Part shown: piece by piece, positions 25,414-34,460 of the stretch
How the letters are laid out: the number at the start of each line of letters is the position of its first letter
How positions within the stretch are numbered: the first letter of the stretch is position 1
DNA from: Reyranella sp.
GTDB taxonomy: Bacteria; Pseudomonadota; Alphaproteobacteria; Reyranellales; Reyranellaceae
Length of the DNA: 64,000 nucleotides
Direction: 5' to 3'
Assembly: GCA_019750135.1 (NCBI GenBank)
Contig: JAIEOV010000022.1
Coordinates: 1-64,000 of the forward strand
Made by a program: the position numbers and the translations under genes
The notes under the pieces: model-generated
Seen by the model: the letters and a program-made list of their open reading frames with translations, nothing else
What the model was told of the DNA's origin: nothing
Database searches by the model: none

Positions 25414-25799
25414 AGCGGTGGCTCCGTCCAGAAGGTGAGGGCCAGCAGGCCGAGGGCCAGCACGAGGGCGACCTGAGTGATGCGGTCGAGGATCGGCCGC
25501 TTGTGCGGACCTGCGGCGCTGCAGGCCCGCGCACGGTGCTGCCGCCACATGAGCACGGCTGCGCCGAGGAGGCAGCTGACCGCCGCGGCCAGGACATAGA
25601 GTTGATAGGGTCCGACCAATGCTGCGATGGCAAACAGGCCGACGGAGCCGATTCCGAGTGCGGCGAGCGCGACCGGCAGCGCGCAGCAGGATGCGACGCC
25701 GAATGCCGCCAGGAGCGCGCCTGTCGCCAAGGTCGTCTTGGCTACGTCGCGCCCAACTTCAGCCGGCGGTGTCGAAGCGCGTGTGTGAAAATCAGTCAT
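25410..25799 (-). CDS. merT: MerT-type mercuric transporter
   Basis: 129 residues with three helices; the first carries the Hg-binding pair GVASCCALPVAL (Cys38-Cys39). The cytoplasmic loop before the last helix has one Cys (RARACSAAGPHK) where classic MerT has two. It imports Hg(II). No merP or merA gene is in the window, so mercury brought in or released by MerB must be dealt with by a reductase elsewhere. The promoter at 25809-25839 ends almost at the ATG, so the message would have nearly no leader. Confidence 0.9.
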   Translation of the reverse strand: MTDFHTRASTPPAEVGRDVAKTTLATGALLAAFGVASCCALPVALAALGIGSVGLFAIAALVGPYQLYVLAAAVSCLLGAAVLMWRQHRARACSAAGPHKRPILDRITQVALVLALGLLALTFWTEPPL

Positions 25800-25808
25800 G
25801 GTTTGGCA

Positions 25809-25839
25809 AGCCTAGACCTTGTAGGAACTACAGGGTCAA
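25809..25839 (-). promoter_or_regulatory. MerR-type operator-promoter for merT-merB
   Basis: On the minus strand a -35 TTGACC (25839-25834) and a -10-like TAGGCT (25814-25809) are 19 bases apart, the overlong spacing that MerR-family activators correct. Between them lies a dyad, ACCTTGTAG and CTACAGGGT with a three-base centre (25816-25836). This is the standard arrangement for metal-sensing MerR proteins. Confidence 0.8.
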
Positions 25840-25863
25840 GAATGCACGGAGTGAAGGTGAACC

Positions 25864-26373
25864 ATGACCACTCCAGGGATGATCTCAATTGGCGCTCTGG
25901 CCAAACGCTCAGGCGTGCTGGCTGAAACCATCCGCTTTTACGAGACGGAAGGGCTCCTGCGGAAGCCGGAGCGCTCCGCGGGCGGATACCGGCTGTACGA
26001 CCCCTCCGATGTCGAGCGGCTGTCGTTTATCCGCCAGGCGCGGGATCTGGGATTCAAGCTTCATGCGGTGCGACGGCTGCTTGGCCTTGCCGATCGCAAG
26101 GTGAATACCTGCGATGAGGTTCGAGAGCTGGCCGGCGCGCACTTGACGGAAGTACGCACAAAGCTTGCCGACCTGCGTCGGATGGAACGTGTGTTGTCGG
26201 ACCTCGTCCGTTCCTGCGACGGCAGCACAGTTCCTGAATGCCTGTTATTGGAAGCCTTGGCGGCACCCAGGATGAAGGTAGGTACGCCCACAACGGCTCG
26301 CAGGACGGGCGCTGGTCAAGCTAAGAACCCGACCTCGATACGCGGCGCGCGGTCTCGACACCGCATCAAGTGA
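25864..26373 (+). CDS. merR: MerR-family metal-responsive regulator
   Basis: 169 residues, divergent from merT. The N-terminal helix-turn-helix is typical (IGALAKRSGVLAETIRFYETEGLL). Metal ligands can be placed at Cys in KVNTCDEVREL and the pair SCDGSTVPEC, close to Cys82, Cys117 and Cys126 of MerR, though the last two are one residue closer than in Tn501 MerR. The tail after about 140 is longer than usual and basic. It should repress and activate the merT-merB promoter; Hg is likely from context, Pb or Cd cannot be excluded. Confidence 0.9.
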   Translation: MTTPGMISIGALAKRSGVLAETIRFYETEGLLRKPERSAGGYRLYDPSDVERLSFIRQARDLGFKLHAVRRLLGLADRKVNTCDEVRELAGAHLTEVRTKLADLRRMERVLSDLVRSCDGSTVPECLLLEALAAPRMKVGTPTTARRTGAGQAKNPTSIRGARSRHRIK

Positions 26374-26389
26374 CGCTTGGACAGATCGC

Positions 26390-26530
26390 ATGGCCAAAGC
26401 TCTTTTGATCTACGCGGGCGCGGCACTTGTTGAAATTACTGGTTGCTTTGCTTTTTGGGTTCGGCTGCGGAGCGACAAGTCACCAATCTGGGTTTTGCCG
26501 GGTATGCTCAGTCTGGTCGCGTTTGCCTGA
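26390..26530 (+). pseudogene. Truncated YnfA/UPF0060 membrane protein
   Basis: The frame reads MAKALLIYAGAALVEITGCFAFWVRLR, then SPIWVLPGMLSLVAFA and a stop. This is the first 46 residues of a YnfA-family protein (normally about 108), ending inside the second helix. The sequence after it is unrelated and leads into the integrase. It looks cut by a recombination event. Confidence 0.65.
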
Positions 26531-26571
26531 CCAAAAACCCCTGGCGACCTGCCGAGGCCGGGAGGGAGAGC

Positions 26572-27930
26572 TCAAGGTTGTCTATAAGTGAAATCGATCC
26601 TCAGAGTTGAGAATTCAAACTCTTCGAGTGACTGCGGCGCCGCGTCGGCTGACCGTGAATCAAGGTGCTCGCAAGAGGCATTGCCCGGTCGCTCTATCGT
26701 CGCCTCGCATCCAAGCATCTTTGCGATCTCCATCGAAACCCGGTCGGCGGCGACGACCAAGGCGGTATCCAGGTGCACGTATCTTTGCGTGACGCCGTGC
26801 GCAGAATGGCCAAGCAAGCCCGCTATCGTAAGTTCGGAGAAGCCAAGATCGCCCGCAACACTCGCGAAGGTATGACGGAGCACATGAGGGGTCACGGCTT
26901 CAAGTTTCGCCTTCCGACAAATACGATCGAGTACCCGGACGACGCCGATGAAGTGCCCGTCGCCCCAGTCGGCAGGAAAGACAAAGAGAGAACCCGTACG
27001 GATGGGCTGGGCTTCGATACAGCCCATCGCAGCTTCTCCTAGCGCTCGGACCTGTTCGCCGCTCTTGGTGTCGGGAAAGCGAATGCAGTGGTCGCTTCGA
27101 CTAAACCACGGCCGCCTCAGTCCCAGCACCTCCATCCGCCGGAAACCGGTCAGGAGCATGAGTCGGATAGCACCGAGCCCGGTCGGGTGCTCGCCTTGGG
27201 CCGCCGCTTCGCGCATCACGCCTCCGAGACGACGGATTTCGTCTTCGCTCAATCTGCGCTTTCGGCTCCCGACGGCAAGCTGCCGGACGCCCTCGGCGGG
27301 ATTCCTGCCAATGACGCCCAGGCGAGTAGCATGGCCGAGCAATGCCCGTAGTGTACTGATCGCGCGACTGGCGACGCCCGGGCCTCCAGTCGAGCTTCCC
27401 CCGCGACCTTTCTTACGTCCGCGAGCTGACTTTCCCGCAGCGATATCCGCCTGCATTCCCTCGATGTCATGCAATGTGAGGCGGCTTACGAGCCGGACGC
27501 CAAGCAAGGGCTTGATGTGCGTTTCGATCCGGCTTCGATCACTGTTGAGTGTCGATGCCTTGATCGGCCGGCGGTTTCGGCCGAGGAGGCGGCCGGCTTC
27601 AGCCTGTTCGAGGTACCAATCACACACTTCCTTGACAGACATGCCGACCCGGACGCCCTGGCGGTCGGCCGCCGGGTCGGCGCCTTCCGCTACAGCGGTG
27701 AGCTTCTTGCGCGCGAGGAGGCGTGCGTTCTCGGGCGTCAGCACACCGTATTGCCCTAGCACCAACCGGCGGGTCCGCCCTTCCATGTTTCGGTACTGAA
27801 TGAGAAAGGTCTTCACGCCCGACGGCTTCGCGCGAACTCCAAAGCCTCTCAGCTCTGTATCCCAGGCGAACACGTCCCGATCAGGTTCCGCTTGGAGCGC
27901 GCCTACTACACGTTTGGTAATCTTACCCAT
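26572..27930 (-). CDS. int: Tyrosine integrase of the genomic island
   Basis: 452 residues from ATG 27930; the longer frame to 28011 adds a stretch with no family likeness. An arm-binding N-terminal domain (DUF4102-like: VFAWDTELRGFGVRAKPSGVKTFLIQYR) is followed by a SAM-like core-binding domain and the catalytic domain with TGFRRMEVLGL (Arg), HVLRHTFAS (His-x-x-Arg) and GLLGHSAHGVTQRYVH (His and Tyr). All catalytic residues are present, so it is probably active. It faces away from the attachment site 212 bases to its right. Confidence 0.93.
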   Translation of the reverse strand: MGKITKRVVGALQAEPDRDVFAWDTELRGFGVRAKPSGVKTFLIQYRNMEGRTRRLVLGQYGVLTPENARLLARKKLTAVAEGADPAADRQGVRVGMSVKEVCDWYLEQAEAGRLLGRNRRPIKASTLNSDRSRIETHIKPLLGVRLVSRLTLHDIEGMQADIAAGKSARGRKKGRGGSSTGGPGVASRAISTLRALLGHATRLGVIGRNPAEGVRQLAVGSRKRRLSEDEIRRLGGVMREAAAQGEHPTGLGAIRLMLLTGFRRMEVLGLRRPWFSRSDHCIRFPDTKSGEQVRALGEAAMGCIEAQPIRTGSLFVFPADWGDGHFIGVVRVLDRICRKAKLEAVTPHVLRHTFASVAGDLGFSELTIAGLLGHSAHGVTQRYVHLDTALVVAADRVSMEIAKMLGCEATIERPGNASCEHLDSRSADAAPQSLEEFEFSTLRIDFTYRQP

Positions 27931-28142
27931 AATACGTTTCCTCAAAGACCACACGATTCTTACTGCTTCCCCGGGTTTTTGGCGGCGGCCGGGGAAGCAG
28001 GGGGGAAGCACGAGAGCGAAAGTCGTAGGGTATTGAGAGGATACCGCAGGGAAGGATGAAATCGGGAAAAGTCTTTGAAATACAGAGGCTTATAGGCTTC
28101 CCGGCTAAGGAAAGATGCTGTGGCGTAAACGGTCTGAGCGTG

Positions 28143-28187
28143 TTGCCAAGGTCGGGGTCGAGGGTTCGAATCCCTTCGCCCGCTCCA
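28143..28187 (+). other. Attachment site: 3' half of tRNA-Gly(GCC)
   Basis: The 45 bases begin in the anticodon loop (TTGCCAA, anticodon GCC) and run through the variable region, the T arm (GAGGG TTCGAAT CCCTT), the acceptor strand CGCCCGC, U73 and an encoded CCA. The preceding bases do not form the 5' half of a glycine tRNA, so this is not a gene but a partial copy. Integrases of this type recombine at such 3' ends. It marks the right border of the island. Confidence 0.85.
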
Positions 28188-28494
28188 ATTTCTTCGCATG
28201 AATCAATAGCTGGGAACGATCCTTTGGGGTCGTCTTCTGCTTCCTTCCCTGGAAGCGGAAGTTCGGCAACCAAGCTTGAGACATGGCCGACAAAGAGCGC
28301 AGACCAGTCGGCGGTACCAGCCGCGGTCGATGGCTTTGGCTGCGAGGCGCAGCGTCCGTCGCGGAAAGCTGAGGCGCACGGACATCGCCTTCAATATTTT
28401 CAGGTCTGCCGGGACGCACCTTCAGAGGTGCACGAATAGGAGTTGCCCGCCCTGTCGGAGGAGGGAAGTAGGCTTGGAGGACTAGGCTCTTGTG
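28188..28494. other. 307-base gap right of the attachment site
   Basis: I see no gene, RNA or strong hairpin. A minus-strand frame at 28203-28394 (RLSFPRRTLRLAAKAIDRGWYRR) is open but has no ribosome binding site or family likeness. Confidence 0.4.
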
Positions 28495-28935
28495 TCATTT
28501 CTCCCGGGCCAACAGCCCGCACGCCACGGCCCTGTCGGTCGGTGTGACATGAGTATAGCAGTAGTCCAATGTGTCGGCGTTCACGATGGTGCCGCTGAAC
28601 GCGCCGTCCTCGTCAGCCATGACGAAGCGCTTGCCGTCCACCGAGATGGCCCCGATGAACTTTTCGGACACCTTGGCCGAGGAGTGGACACCCCAGAAGG
28701 TGCGTCCTTCCTGTCCCTCGAACCGGAACACGAACTTCGAGGTATGCTGTACACGCGTTTCGTCACCCGTGGCGGGCTTGATCCCGCTCTCGCGGTGCCG
28801 GCTCGGCCCGTCGATCAGGTGCGCGCCCTGAGTCGGAATCCACGTCCCCTTCAGGTTCACCACCTCCTGCGCCATGGCGGTCTCGGTTACGGTCAGCAGT
28901 GCCACGAGTCCGCCGATTGCACGAACATGCCTCAT
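28495..28935 (-). CDS. Hypothetical exported protein
   Basis: 146 residues from ATG 28935, giving a signal peptide MRHVRAIGGLVALLTVTETAMAQ. The mature domain begins NLKGTWIPTQGAHLIDG and contains FRFEGQEGRTFWGVHSS and SGTIVNADTLDYCYTHVTP, a lipocalin-like beta pattern also seen in many unnamed secreted proteins. Two Cys near the end could pair. Function unknown. First gene of the chromosomal part, transcribed toward the island. Confidence 0.75.
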   Translation of the reverse strand: MRHVRAIGGLVALLTVTETAMAQEVVNLKGTWIPTQGAHLIDGPSRHRESGIKPATGDETRVQHTSKFVFRFEGQEGRTFWGVHSSAKVSEKFIGAISVDGKRFVMADEDGAFSGTIVNADTLDYCYTHVTPTDRAVACGLLAREK

Positions 28936-29021
28936 TGCCAGACCCCCACTCTGCATTACGCTTGTCGCCTAGAAGTATGACGTTGACGTGGAATGGTTGT
29001 CCACGACGCCAAAGCCCACTC

Positions 29022-30635
29022 CTATTGACGCCGCTTCAGGCTGCGCGTGTCCAGAACGCCGTCGACGGAGCGCGGATCGGTGCCCTTCGGGTAGATCGTG
29101 TGCTTCTGGATCTTCTGCGTGCCGGTCGTCGGGATGTCGGGCACGAAATGGATCCAGCCCGGCGCCTTGTAGTAGGCGATGCGGTCCAGGCAGTACTGGA
29201 CCAGCGCGTCGGCCATGGTCTTGTCCGGCTTGGCCTGCCTCAGGACGATGCAGGCCAGCACCTCCTCTTCTCGCAGCTCGTCCTTGACCGGCATCACCGC
29301 GACCTGGTGCACCTCGGGATGCGTCAGCAGCAGGGCCTCGACCTCGGCTGCGGCGATGTTCTCGCCCGAGCGGCGGATGATGTTCTTCTTGCGGTCGACG
29401 AAATGCAGCATGCCGTCCGGCCCGCGCCACACCATGTCGCCGGTGTGAAACCAGCCGTCGCGCCAGGCGAGCTCGGTCGCCGCCTCATCCTTGAGATAGC
29501 CCGAGAAGAACCCGCGCCGCGGCGTCGCCGCCGAATGGCGGATGATGAGCTCGCCGGGCTGGGGATCGGCGACGTCTTTTCCGTCGTCGTCGACGACGCG
29601 CGCCTCGACGCCGTCGATGGCGCGGCCGAAGGCGCGCGTGCCGACATGGCGCGGCTCGATGTCGTCGGCCAGCACGCGCACCATCTCCGTCATTCCCCAG
29701 AGCTCGATGAGGGGAAAGCCGAAACGCTGCTCCGCGGCGGCGTGCAGCTCGGGCTCGACGCCGGCGCCGACGGCGAAACGCACCTGGTGGGCGCGCTCCT
29801 CGGCGCTCGGCGCCTGTCCCATCAGAAGCGGCACAACGATGCCGAGATAGTGCACGACGGTAGCCCGCGTCTCGGCGATCTCGCCCCACCAGCGCTGCGG
29901 GCGGAAGCGGTCGGGCTGGACCTGGCAATTGCCGGTGACGATGGCGGCCATCAGCGAGAACACGCCGGCATTGGCATGGTAGAGCGGCAGCGGGTTGTAG
30001 ATGCGGTCCTGGCCGGGCCGCAGCGCGGCTTGGCCGCCCAGGGCGGCATAGCGTCCGCCGGTCGCCACTTCGTAGCCTTGCGACAGGACGCAGCCCTTGG
30101 GCCGTCCGGTCGTGCCCGATGTGTAGAGAATGCTGGAGGGCGTCTCGGGCGTCGGCTGTCCGGGCGACGCCGGCCGCAGCGGTCTGGCGAGCGTCGAGGC
30201 GAACTCTTCCAAATCGACGATCGCCGGCCGATGCGTGCTTTCCGACAGGCCGCCGAGCAGCTGCTGGCGGCGCGCCGCCAGGACGAGCACGATCTCGGGC
30301 TCGCTGTGCTCCAGCAGATAGGCGATCTCGCCCGCGCGATACTCGGGATTGATGGGCACGCAGCAGACGCCGAGGCTGTTCAACGCCAGCTTGTGCAGGA
30401 CGTAGTCGGGACGGTTCTCCAGCAGGGTCGCCACGCGATGGCCGAGGCCGTAGCCCGCTGCGCGATAGATCGCGGCCAGCGCTTCGACTTCCCTGGCTGC
30501 GGCGGCATAGGAGATCTCGAAGCCCGCTTCCAGATAGCCGCGCCCTTCGCCCGCCGGCACGGCGAAGAAGGGCTTGTCGCCCCAGGTCGAGACGGTTTTG
30601 GCGAATGCTTCGCCGATCGTCGTTCCGTCCCTCAT
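29022..30635 (-). CDS. AMP-forming acyl-CoA ligase
   Basis: 537 residues. ANL-family motifs in order: ILYTSGTTGRPKGCVLS (P-loop, about 173-189), ELWGMTEM (A5), DGWFHTGDMVWRGPDG (A7/A8), GENIAAAEVEALL (hinge) and a C-terminal lysine in TTGTQKIQKHT. It activates a carboxylic acid as acyl-AMP and then acyl-CoA; it resembles crotonobetaine/fatty-acid CoA ligases, but the acid is unknown. It is the last gene of a three-gene minus-strand operon; its ATG overlaps the MFS stop (30632-30635). Confidence 0.9.
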   Translation of the reverse strand: MRDGTTIGEAFAKTVSTWGDKPFFAVPAGEGRGYLEAGFEISYAAAAREVEALAAIYRAAGYGLGHRVATLLENRPDYVLHKLALNSLGVCCVPINPEYRAGEIAYLLEHSEPEIVLVLAARRQQLLGGLSESTHRPAIVDLEEFASTLARPLRPASPGQPTPETPSSILYTSGTTGRPKGCVLSQGYEVATGGRYAALGGQAALRPGQDRIYNPLPLYHANAGVFSLMAAIVTGNCQVQPDRFRPQRWWGEIAETRATVVHYLGIVVPLLMGQAPSAEERAHQVRFAVGAGVEPELHAAAEQRFGFPLIELWGMTEMVRVLADDIEPRHVGTRAFGRAIDGVEARVVDDDGKDVADPQPGELIIRHSAATPRRGFFSGYLKDEAATELAWRDGWFHTGDMVWRGPDGMLHFVDRKKNIIRRSGENIAAAEVEALLLTHPEVHQVAVMPVKDELREEEVLACIVLRQAKPDKTMADALVQYCLDRIAYYKAPGWIHFVPDIPTTGTQKIQKHTIYPKGTDPRSVDGVLDTRSLKRRQ

Positions 30636-31915
30636 GTGTGTGCAGCGTCCTTGTCGGGATGATGGAACAGTAGCACGACCGCCACCGACGACAGCGCCAG
30701 CGCCGCCATCAACAGGAAGCCGTCGGTGAACGAGCCGCGGATGTCCAACACCCAGCCGGTGATGGCGGGCGCCAGGAAGCCCGCGACGGCGAAGGCGAAA
30801 TCCATGATGCCGAGTGCCGTTGCCGCGCGCCCGGGGACGATGTCGACGTTCACCGCATAGTACGCGGCATTGGCGCCCATCGAGGCGGCCACCGCGACGG
30901 TGATGCCGGCGATGGCGACCGTGAGGTTGTCGGTCATGGCCACTGGGATGACGGCGATCGCCGCCACGAACTGGGAGCCGGCGATGAGGTACGAGCGGGC
31001 GATGCGCAGCCGGCCGGTGGTGGCGAGCAGGTGGTCCGACCAGCGGCCGAACAGCCACAGCAGGACGGCCGCCGCCAGCCACGGCGCCACGGTGAACAGG
31101 CCGACGGAGCCGAGGTTCAGCCCGTACTTGCGCTCGAGGTAGCTCGGCAGCCAGGTCATGAAGAAGAACAGGAAGTAGCCGAAGACGAAGAACGCCCAGT
31201 AGTTGGCGAGCAAGGTGCGGTTGGAGAGCAACGCGCCGATCGCATCCATGCCGGGCCACTTCTTCAGGACGGCGTGCGGCGCCCTGGTGCCTCCGTCTGA
31301 CGTGGTGCGGATGTGGTCGAGCTCGGCCTTGTTGACGAAGCGGGACTCGGCCGGGCTGTCACGGAACAGGAAGTACCATAGCGGCACCCAGGCGGCCGAC
31401 AGCACGAACAGCACGCCGAAGGTCAGGCGCCAGTCGAGCCAGGCGAGAAGCTGGGTGACGATGGGGCCGCCGATCGCCAATGCCAAGGGCACGGCCAGCA
31501 GGGCATTGGCCAGCGCCGTCGCCCGCTCGTGCGGCGATAGCCAGTGGGTGACGGCGCCGGTCAGCGCGGGGAAGTTGGGCCCCTCCGAGACGCCCAGAAG
31601 CACGCGCGCGGCGTAGAGCATGGCGACGCCGGTCGCCAGTGCGGTCATGCCGATCGACAGGCTCCACAGGACGGCCGCAACGGTGAGCACGATGCGCGCG
31701 CCCCAGCGGTCGACCGAGAAACCGCCCAGCAGGGTGGTGAGGGCGTAGCCCAAGCCAAAGGCGCCCAGGATGGCGCCGCTCTCGGCCGGCGAGAAGCCAA
31801 GCTGCTTCTGGATCAGCGGGATCGCGTAGGAGATCGCGGCGCGGTCGATGTAGTTGACGGCGGTGATCGCAAACAGAAGGAAGACGACGAACCAGCGGAA
31901 GCGGGTAGGGGTCAT
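30632..31915 (-). CDS. MFS transporter, anion:cation symporter type
   Basis: 427 residues with twelve helices. NYIDRAAISYAIPLIQKQLGFSPAESGAILGAFGLGYALTTLLGGFSVDRWGAR and GVSEGPNFPALTGAVTHWLSPHERA are typical of the ACS group that takes up hexuronates, tartrate and similar organic acids. Overlap by ATGA with genes on both sides (31912-31915 and 30632-30635) ties it to the acyl-CoA ligase: import of an organic acid followed by CoA activation is a reasonable guess. Confidence 0.9.
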   Translation of the reverse strand: MTPTRFRWFVVFLLFAITAVNYIDRAAISYAIPLIQKQLGFSPAESGAILGAFGLGYALTTLLGGFSVDRWGARIVLTVAAVLWSLSIGMTALATGVAMLYAARVLLGVSEGPNFPALTGAVTHWLSPHERATALANALLAVPLALAIGGPIVTQLLAWLDWRLTFGVLFVLSAAWVPLWYFLFRDSPAESRFVNKAELDHIRTTSDGGTRAPHAVLKKWPGMDAIGALLSNRTLLANYWAFFVFGYFLFFFMTWLPSYLERKYGLNLGSVGLFTVAPWLAAAVLLWLFGRWSDHLLATTGRLRIARSYLIAGSQFVAAIAVIPVAMTDNLTVAIAGITVAVAASMGANAAYYAVNVDIVPGRAATALGIMDFAFAVAGFLAPAITGWVLDIRGSFTDGFLLMAALALSSVAVVLLFHHPDKDAAHT

Positions 31916-32526
31916 CGATCCGCCAGCGCCAGCTTCACCCCCAGCGCCGCAAACGCCCCCGCGAAGGCGCGCCGCATCCAGGTCAGCGCGGCGGGACGCG
32001 AGATCACGTGTTGGCGCACCGCGGCGGCGAACAGGCCGTAGCCCACGAAGACCACGAAGGTCATCAGCATGAACACGGCTGAAAGCTCCGACATGCGCAG
32101 CACCGGCGCCGCCTCCTCGGCGGTGACGAACTGCGGCAGGAAGGCGAAGAAGAAGATCGAGAGCTTGGGGTTCAGGATGTTGATCAGGATGGCATGCACG
32201 ATCACCTGCATCGCCGACTTCTGGTCGACCGTGTCCTCGACCTTGAGCGCGCCGTGCTCCTTCAAGGTCATCCACGCCATGTAGAGCAGGTAGGCGACGC
32301 CGAGATACTTCATCGTCTGGAAGGCGATGGCGCTGGTGTGCAGCAGCGCCGCCAGGCCCATGATGGCGGCCGCCATGTGCGGCACGATGCCGATCGTGCA
32401 GCCGAAGGCCGCGACCACGCTGGCCCGCGCGCCGCGCGACAGGCCGGTGGCGATCGTATAGAGCACGCCGATCCCCGGCGAGACGACGATGATCAGCGTG
32501 GTGATCAGGAAATCGATGCTCATCAT
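31912..32526 (-). CDS. LysE/RhtB-family exporter
   Basis: 204 residues with six helices and the LysE-family start (SIDFLITTLIIVVSPGIGVLYTIATGLSRGARASVVAAFGCTIG) and LINILNPKLSIFFFAFLPQFV. Such proteins export amino acids or related small molecules. First gene of the operon with the MFS transporter and the acyl-CoA ligase. Confidence 0.9.
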   Translation of the reverse strand: MMSIDFLITTLIIVVSPGIGVLYTIATGLSRGARASVVAAFGCTIGIVPHMAAAIMGLAALLHTSAIAFQTMKYLGVAYLLYMAWMTLKEHGALKVEDTVDQKSAMQVIVHAILINILNPKLSIFFFAFLPQFVTAEEAAPVLRMSELSAVFMLMTFVVFVGYGLFAAAVRQHVISRPAALTWMRRAFAGAFAALGVKLALADR

Positions 32527-32591
32527 GTCGCCTCCAACAATAAGACACTACCCTGCCCGCCGTCGGCACAGATGCTGACGATCAGATCGCC

Positions 32592-33509
32592 CTATGCTGC
32601 AAGGCAGCACCGCTTGGCCTTTTTGCCGCTGCCGCACGGACAAGGATCGTTGCGCCCGACGTTGCGCCACGGATTGATCGCAGGTTGCTGGTTTGTGGGT
32701 TCATCGATCGCTGAATCGTCAATGCCAATCTCTTCGTCATCATCGACGGAGTAGTCTTGAAGGAGGCTCACGACGTCGTCGATATAGCCCATGCCCATTC
32801 CATAAAAATGCGTCGTATCCGATGGGTCACGCTCGGCCCGTTGAAGAATTTCTTCGAACGGCTCTCGTTCGTAGATGAACTCGTCGATGCGCCCCTTCTC
32901 GAGTGCTTCGATCACCAGAGGGCGAAGGTCACGGAGGCCCAGGACTGAGATCGCATCGACCCAGGCGTGCCACACGAATTCGCCGTCCACAGACAAGTCT
33001 CCGGAGCCAAATCTCCGCAGGAAGTCGATCATGACTACACGATCGATTCGCCCTTCCCAGGTCAGAAACGTTGCCGCGCGAAACAGCGAATCGCGAACGA
33101 GCTCGTCTCGATCCTGGTCGGCTATGGCGTTGAACAGCGCAGCGGCATTGCCATCGAAAACGCCGGCGACGATTTTCGGCAGCGTCTCGGTGACTGCATC
33201 ACCCAACAGCCATTCAATCTCTTTGGCAGGACGGCCGAGCAGCCGAAGCAGCGGCGCGCAAGCCTGCGAATCACGCATTGCGCCGATGACATGCAGCCCC
33301 CGGAACAGCGCGACAGCCGATTCGTCGCTCTCGCCGCCTTGGTCAGCCCATTGTTCCAAGGCCATCCGCAGATGGGGACCAGCTTCGGAATAGCGATTCA
33401 TGCAGGTCCTGATCGCTCGCTCAGATATATTGGGAAGCAGAACCAGGTCGAGTACATGGTACTCGATGGACGCGTCGGGTCCCCAGTCCACTGCCGGATC
33501 TTTGGTCAT
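32592..33509 (-). CDS. DUF1186 protein with C-terminal SEC-C zinc motif
   Basis: 305 residues. The body is helical, with repeats of the HEAT/DUF1186 kind ([56 protein letters not shown]). An acidic linker ([13 protein letters not shown]) leads to [19 protein letters not shown], the SEC-C zinc site that in SecA contacts SecB and the ribosome. It may act near translation or secretion, but nothing more definite can be said. Confidence 0.85.
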   Translation of the reverse strand: MTKDPAVDWGPDASIEYHVLDLVLLPNISERAIRTCMNRYSEAGPHLRMALEQWADQGGESDESAVALFRGLHVIGAMRDSQACAPLLRLLGRPAKEIEWLLGDAVTETLPKIVAGVFDGNAAALFNAIADQDRDELVRDSLFRAATFLTWEGRIDRVVMIDFLRRFGSGDLSVDGEFVWHAWVDAISVLGLRDLRPLVIEALEKGRIDEFIYEREPFEEILQRAERDPSDTTHFYGMGMGYIDDVVSLLQDYSVDDDEEIGIDDSAIDEPTNQQPAINPWRNVGRNDPCPCGSGKKAKRCCLAA

Positions 33510-33518
33510 CGTCGCTCC

Positions 33519-34403
33519 TCAGGCCGCCTGCTCGACGGTCGAGGCGACGTCGCGCGTGGTGACGCGGCGCAGGTCGCGCACCTTGGTGGTGTCGAACGGC
33601 CGCGCGCGATGCATGGTGCAGCGATTGTCCCAGATCACCAGGTCGCCCTGCTTCCAGCTGTGGCTGTGCACGAACTGGCGCTGGGTAGCGTGTTCGATCA
33701 GGTCCATCAGCAGGAGCCGCCCGTCGGCGATCGGCACGCCCACGATGTGCGAGGCGTGGGCGGCGAGGTAGAGCGTCTTGCGACCCGAACCGGGATGGCG
33801 GCGCACGACGCGCTGCGGCACCGGCGGCAGGCTGGCGAGTTCCTCTGGCGTGTACATGGTGACGGCGAGCTGGCCGCGCGAGTGCCAGATCGAATGCTCG
33901 GCGATCATCGGCTCGATGCGGTCCTTCATGGCCTGCGGCAGGGCGTCGTAGGCCGCGCGCAAATCGGCGAACTCGGTCTCGCCGCCCTCGTCGGGCACGA
34001 CATGGGCATAGAGCATGGAGAGCGCGCCGGGCACGGCGCGGAACGAGGCGTCGGTGTGCCACAGGCGATTGGCCAGCCAGTCGAGCCGTCGCTTGCTGTT
34101 GGCCTCCAGGATGTTGCCGTCGCCGTCGAGATTGGAGATGTCGGCGATGTCGTTCGAGGCAATGCGATGCTTGACGCCGGTGTGCCTGGCCTTCTGCGCC
34201 GGCGAGGCGAGCGGCCCGAAATAGCGGGCGAAGTCGATCTGCTGTTCGTCGGTCAGTTTCTGCTCGTGAAAGACCACGATCGCATACCGGTCGATTGCCG
34301 CCTCGATCGCGTCGCGGTCGGCCGGTTTCAGTGGCTGGGCCAGGTCGAGGCCGGAAATCTCGGCCACGAAGTCGGGCGTCACCGGCTTCACGGTGATGCT
34401 CAT
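33519..34403 (-). CDS. TauD/TfdA-type alpha-ketoglutarate dioxygenase
   Basis: 294 residues. The iron triad is WHTDAS (His116, Asp118) and MHRARPFD (His265), with an Arg for alpha-ketoglutarate shortly after. The opening VAEISGLDLAQPLKPADRDAIEAAIDRYAIVVFHEQ is typical of the TauD group. It hydroxylates an unknown small molecule (sulfonates, chlorophenoxy acids and carnitine-like compounds are handled by relatives). It is divergent from the dehydrogenase at 34461 with 57 bases between starts. Confidence 0.9.
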   Translation of the reverse strand: MSITVKPVTPDFVAEISGLDLAQPLKPADRDAIEAAIDRYAIVVFHEQKLTDEQQIDFARYFGPLASPAQKARHTGVKHRIASNDIADISNLDGDGNILEANSKRRLDWLANRLWHTDASFRAVPGALSMLYAHVVPDEGGETEFADLRAAYDALPQAMKDRIEPMIAEHSIWHSRGQLAVTMYTPEELASLPPVPQRVVRRHPGSGRKTLYLAAHASHIVGVPIADGRLLLMDLIEHATQRQFVHSHSWKQGDLVIWDNRCTMHRARPFDTTKVRDLRRVTTRDVASTVEQAA

Positions 34404-34460
34404 GACCGTCTCCTGCGGCTATAGTGGTTCTGACCAACCCATCTTCTCCCAGGAAACGCC

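Larger units (their letters stand above)
1..28187. mobile_element. Right-hand part of a metal-resistance genomic island
   Basis: The island is bounded on the right by a tyrosine integrase gene and a 45-base 3' half of tRNA-Gly(GCC). Its left end lies outside the window. The content is accessory: copper efflux and oxidation genes, an ECF stress sigma factor, a mercury locus and several gene relics. Because the tRNA fragment keeps only its 3' half and the chromosome continues downstream of it, it should be the displaced copy, with the intact tRNA at the unseen left end. That geometry is inference from how tRNA-targeted islands integrate; the fragment, the integrase and the cargo are directly visible. 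The dispersed chromosomal repeat found three times right of 40 kb is absent here. Confidence 0.7.

Noticed and set aside
28105..28273. Minus-strand frames across the tRNA-Gly fragment (…EGIRTLDPDLGNTLRPF…)
   Set aside because: This is the usual false protein obtained by translating a tRNA; no start site or domain.
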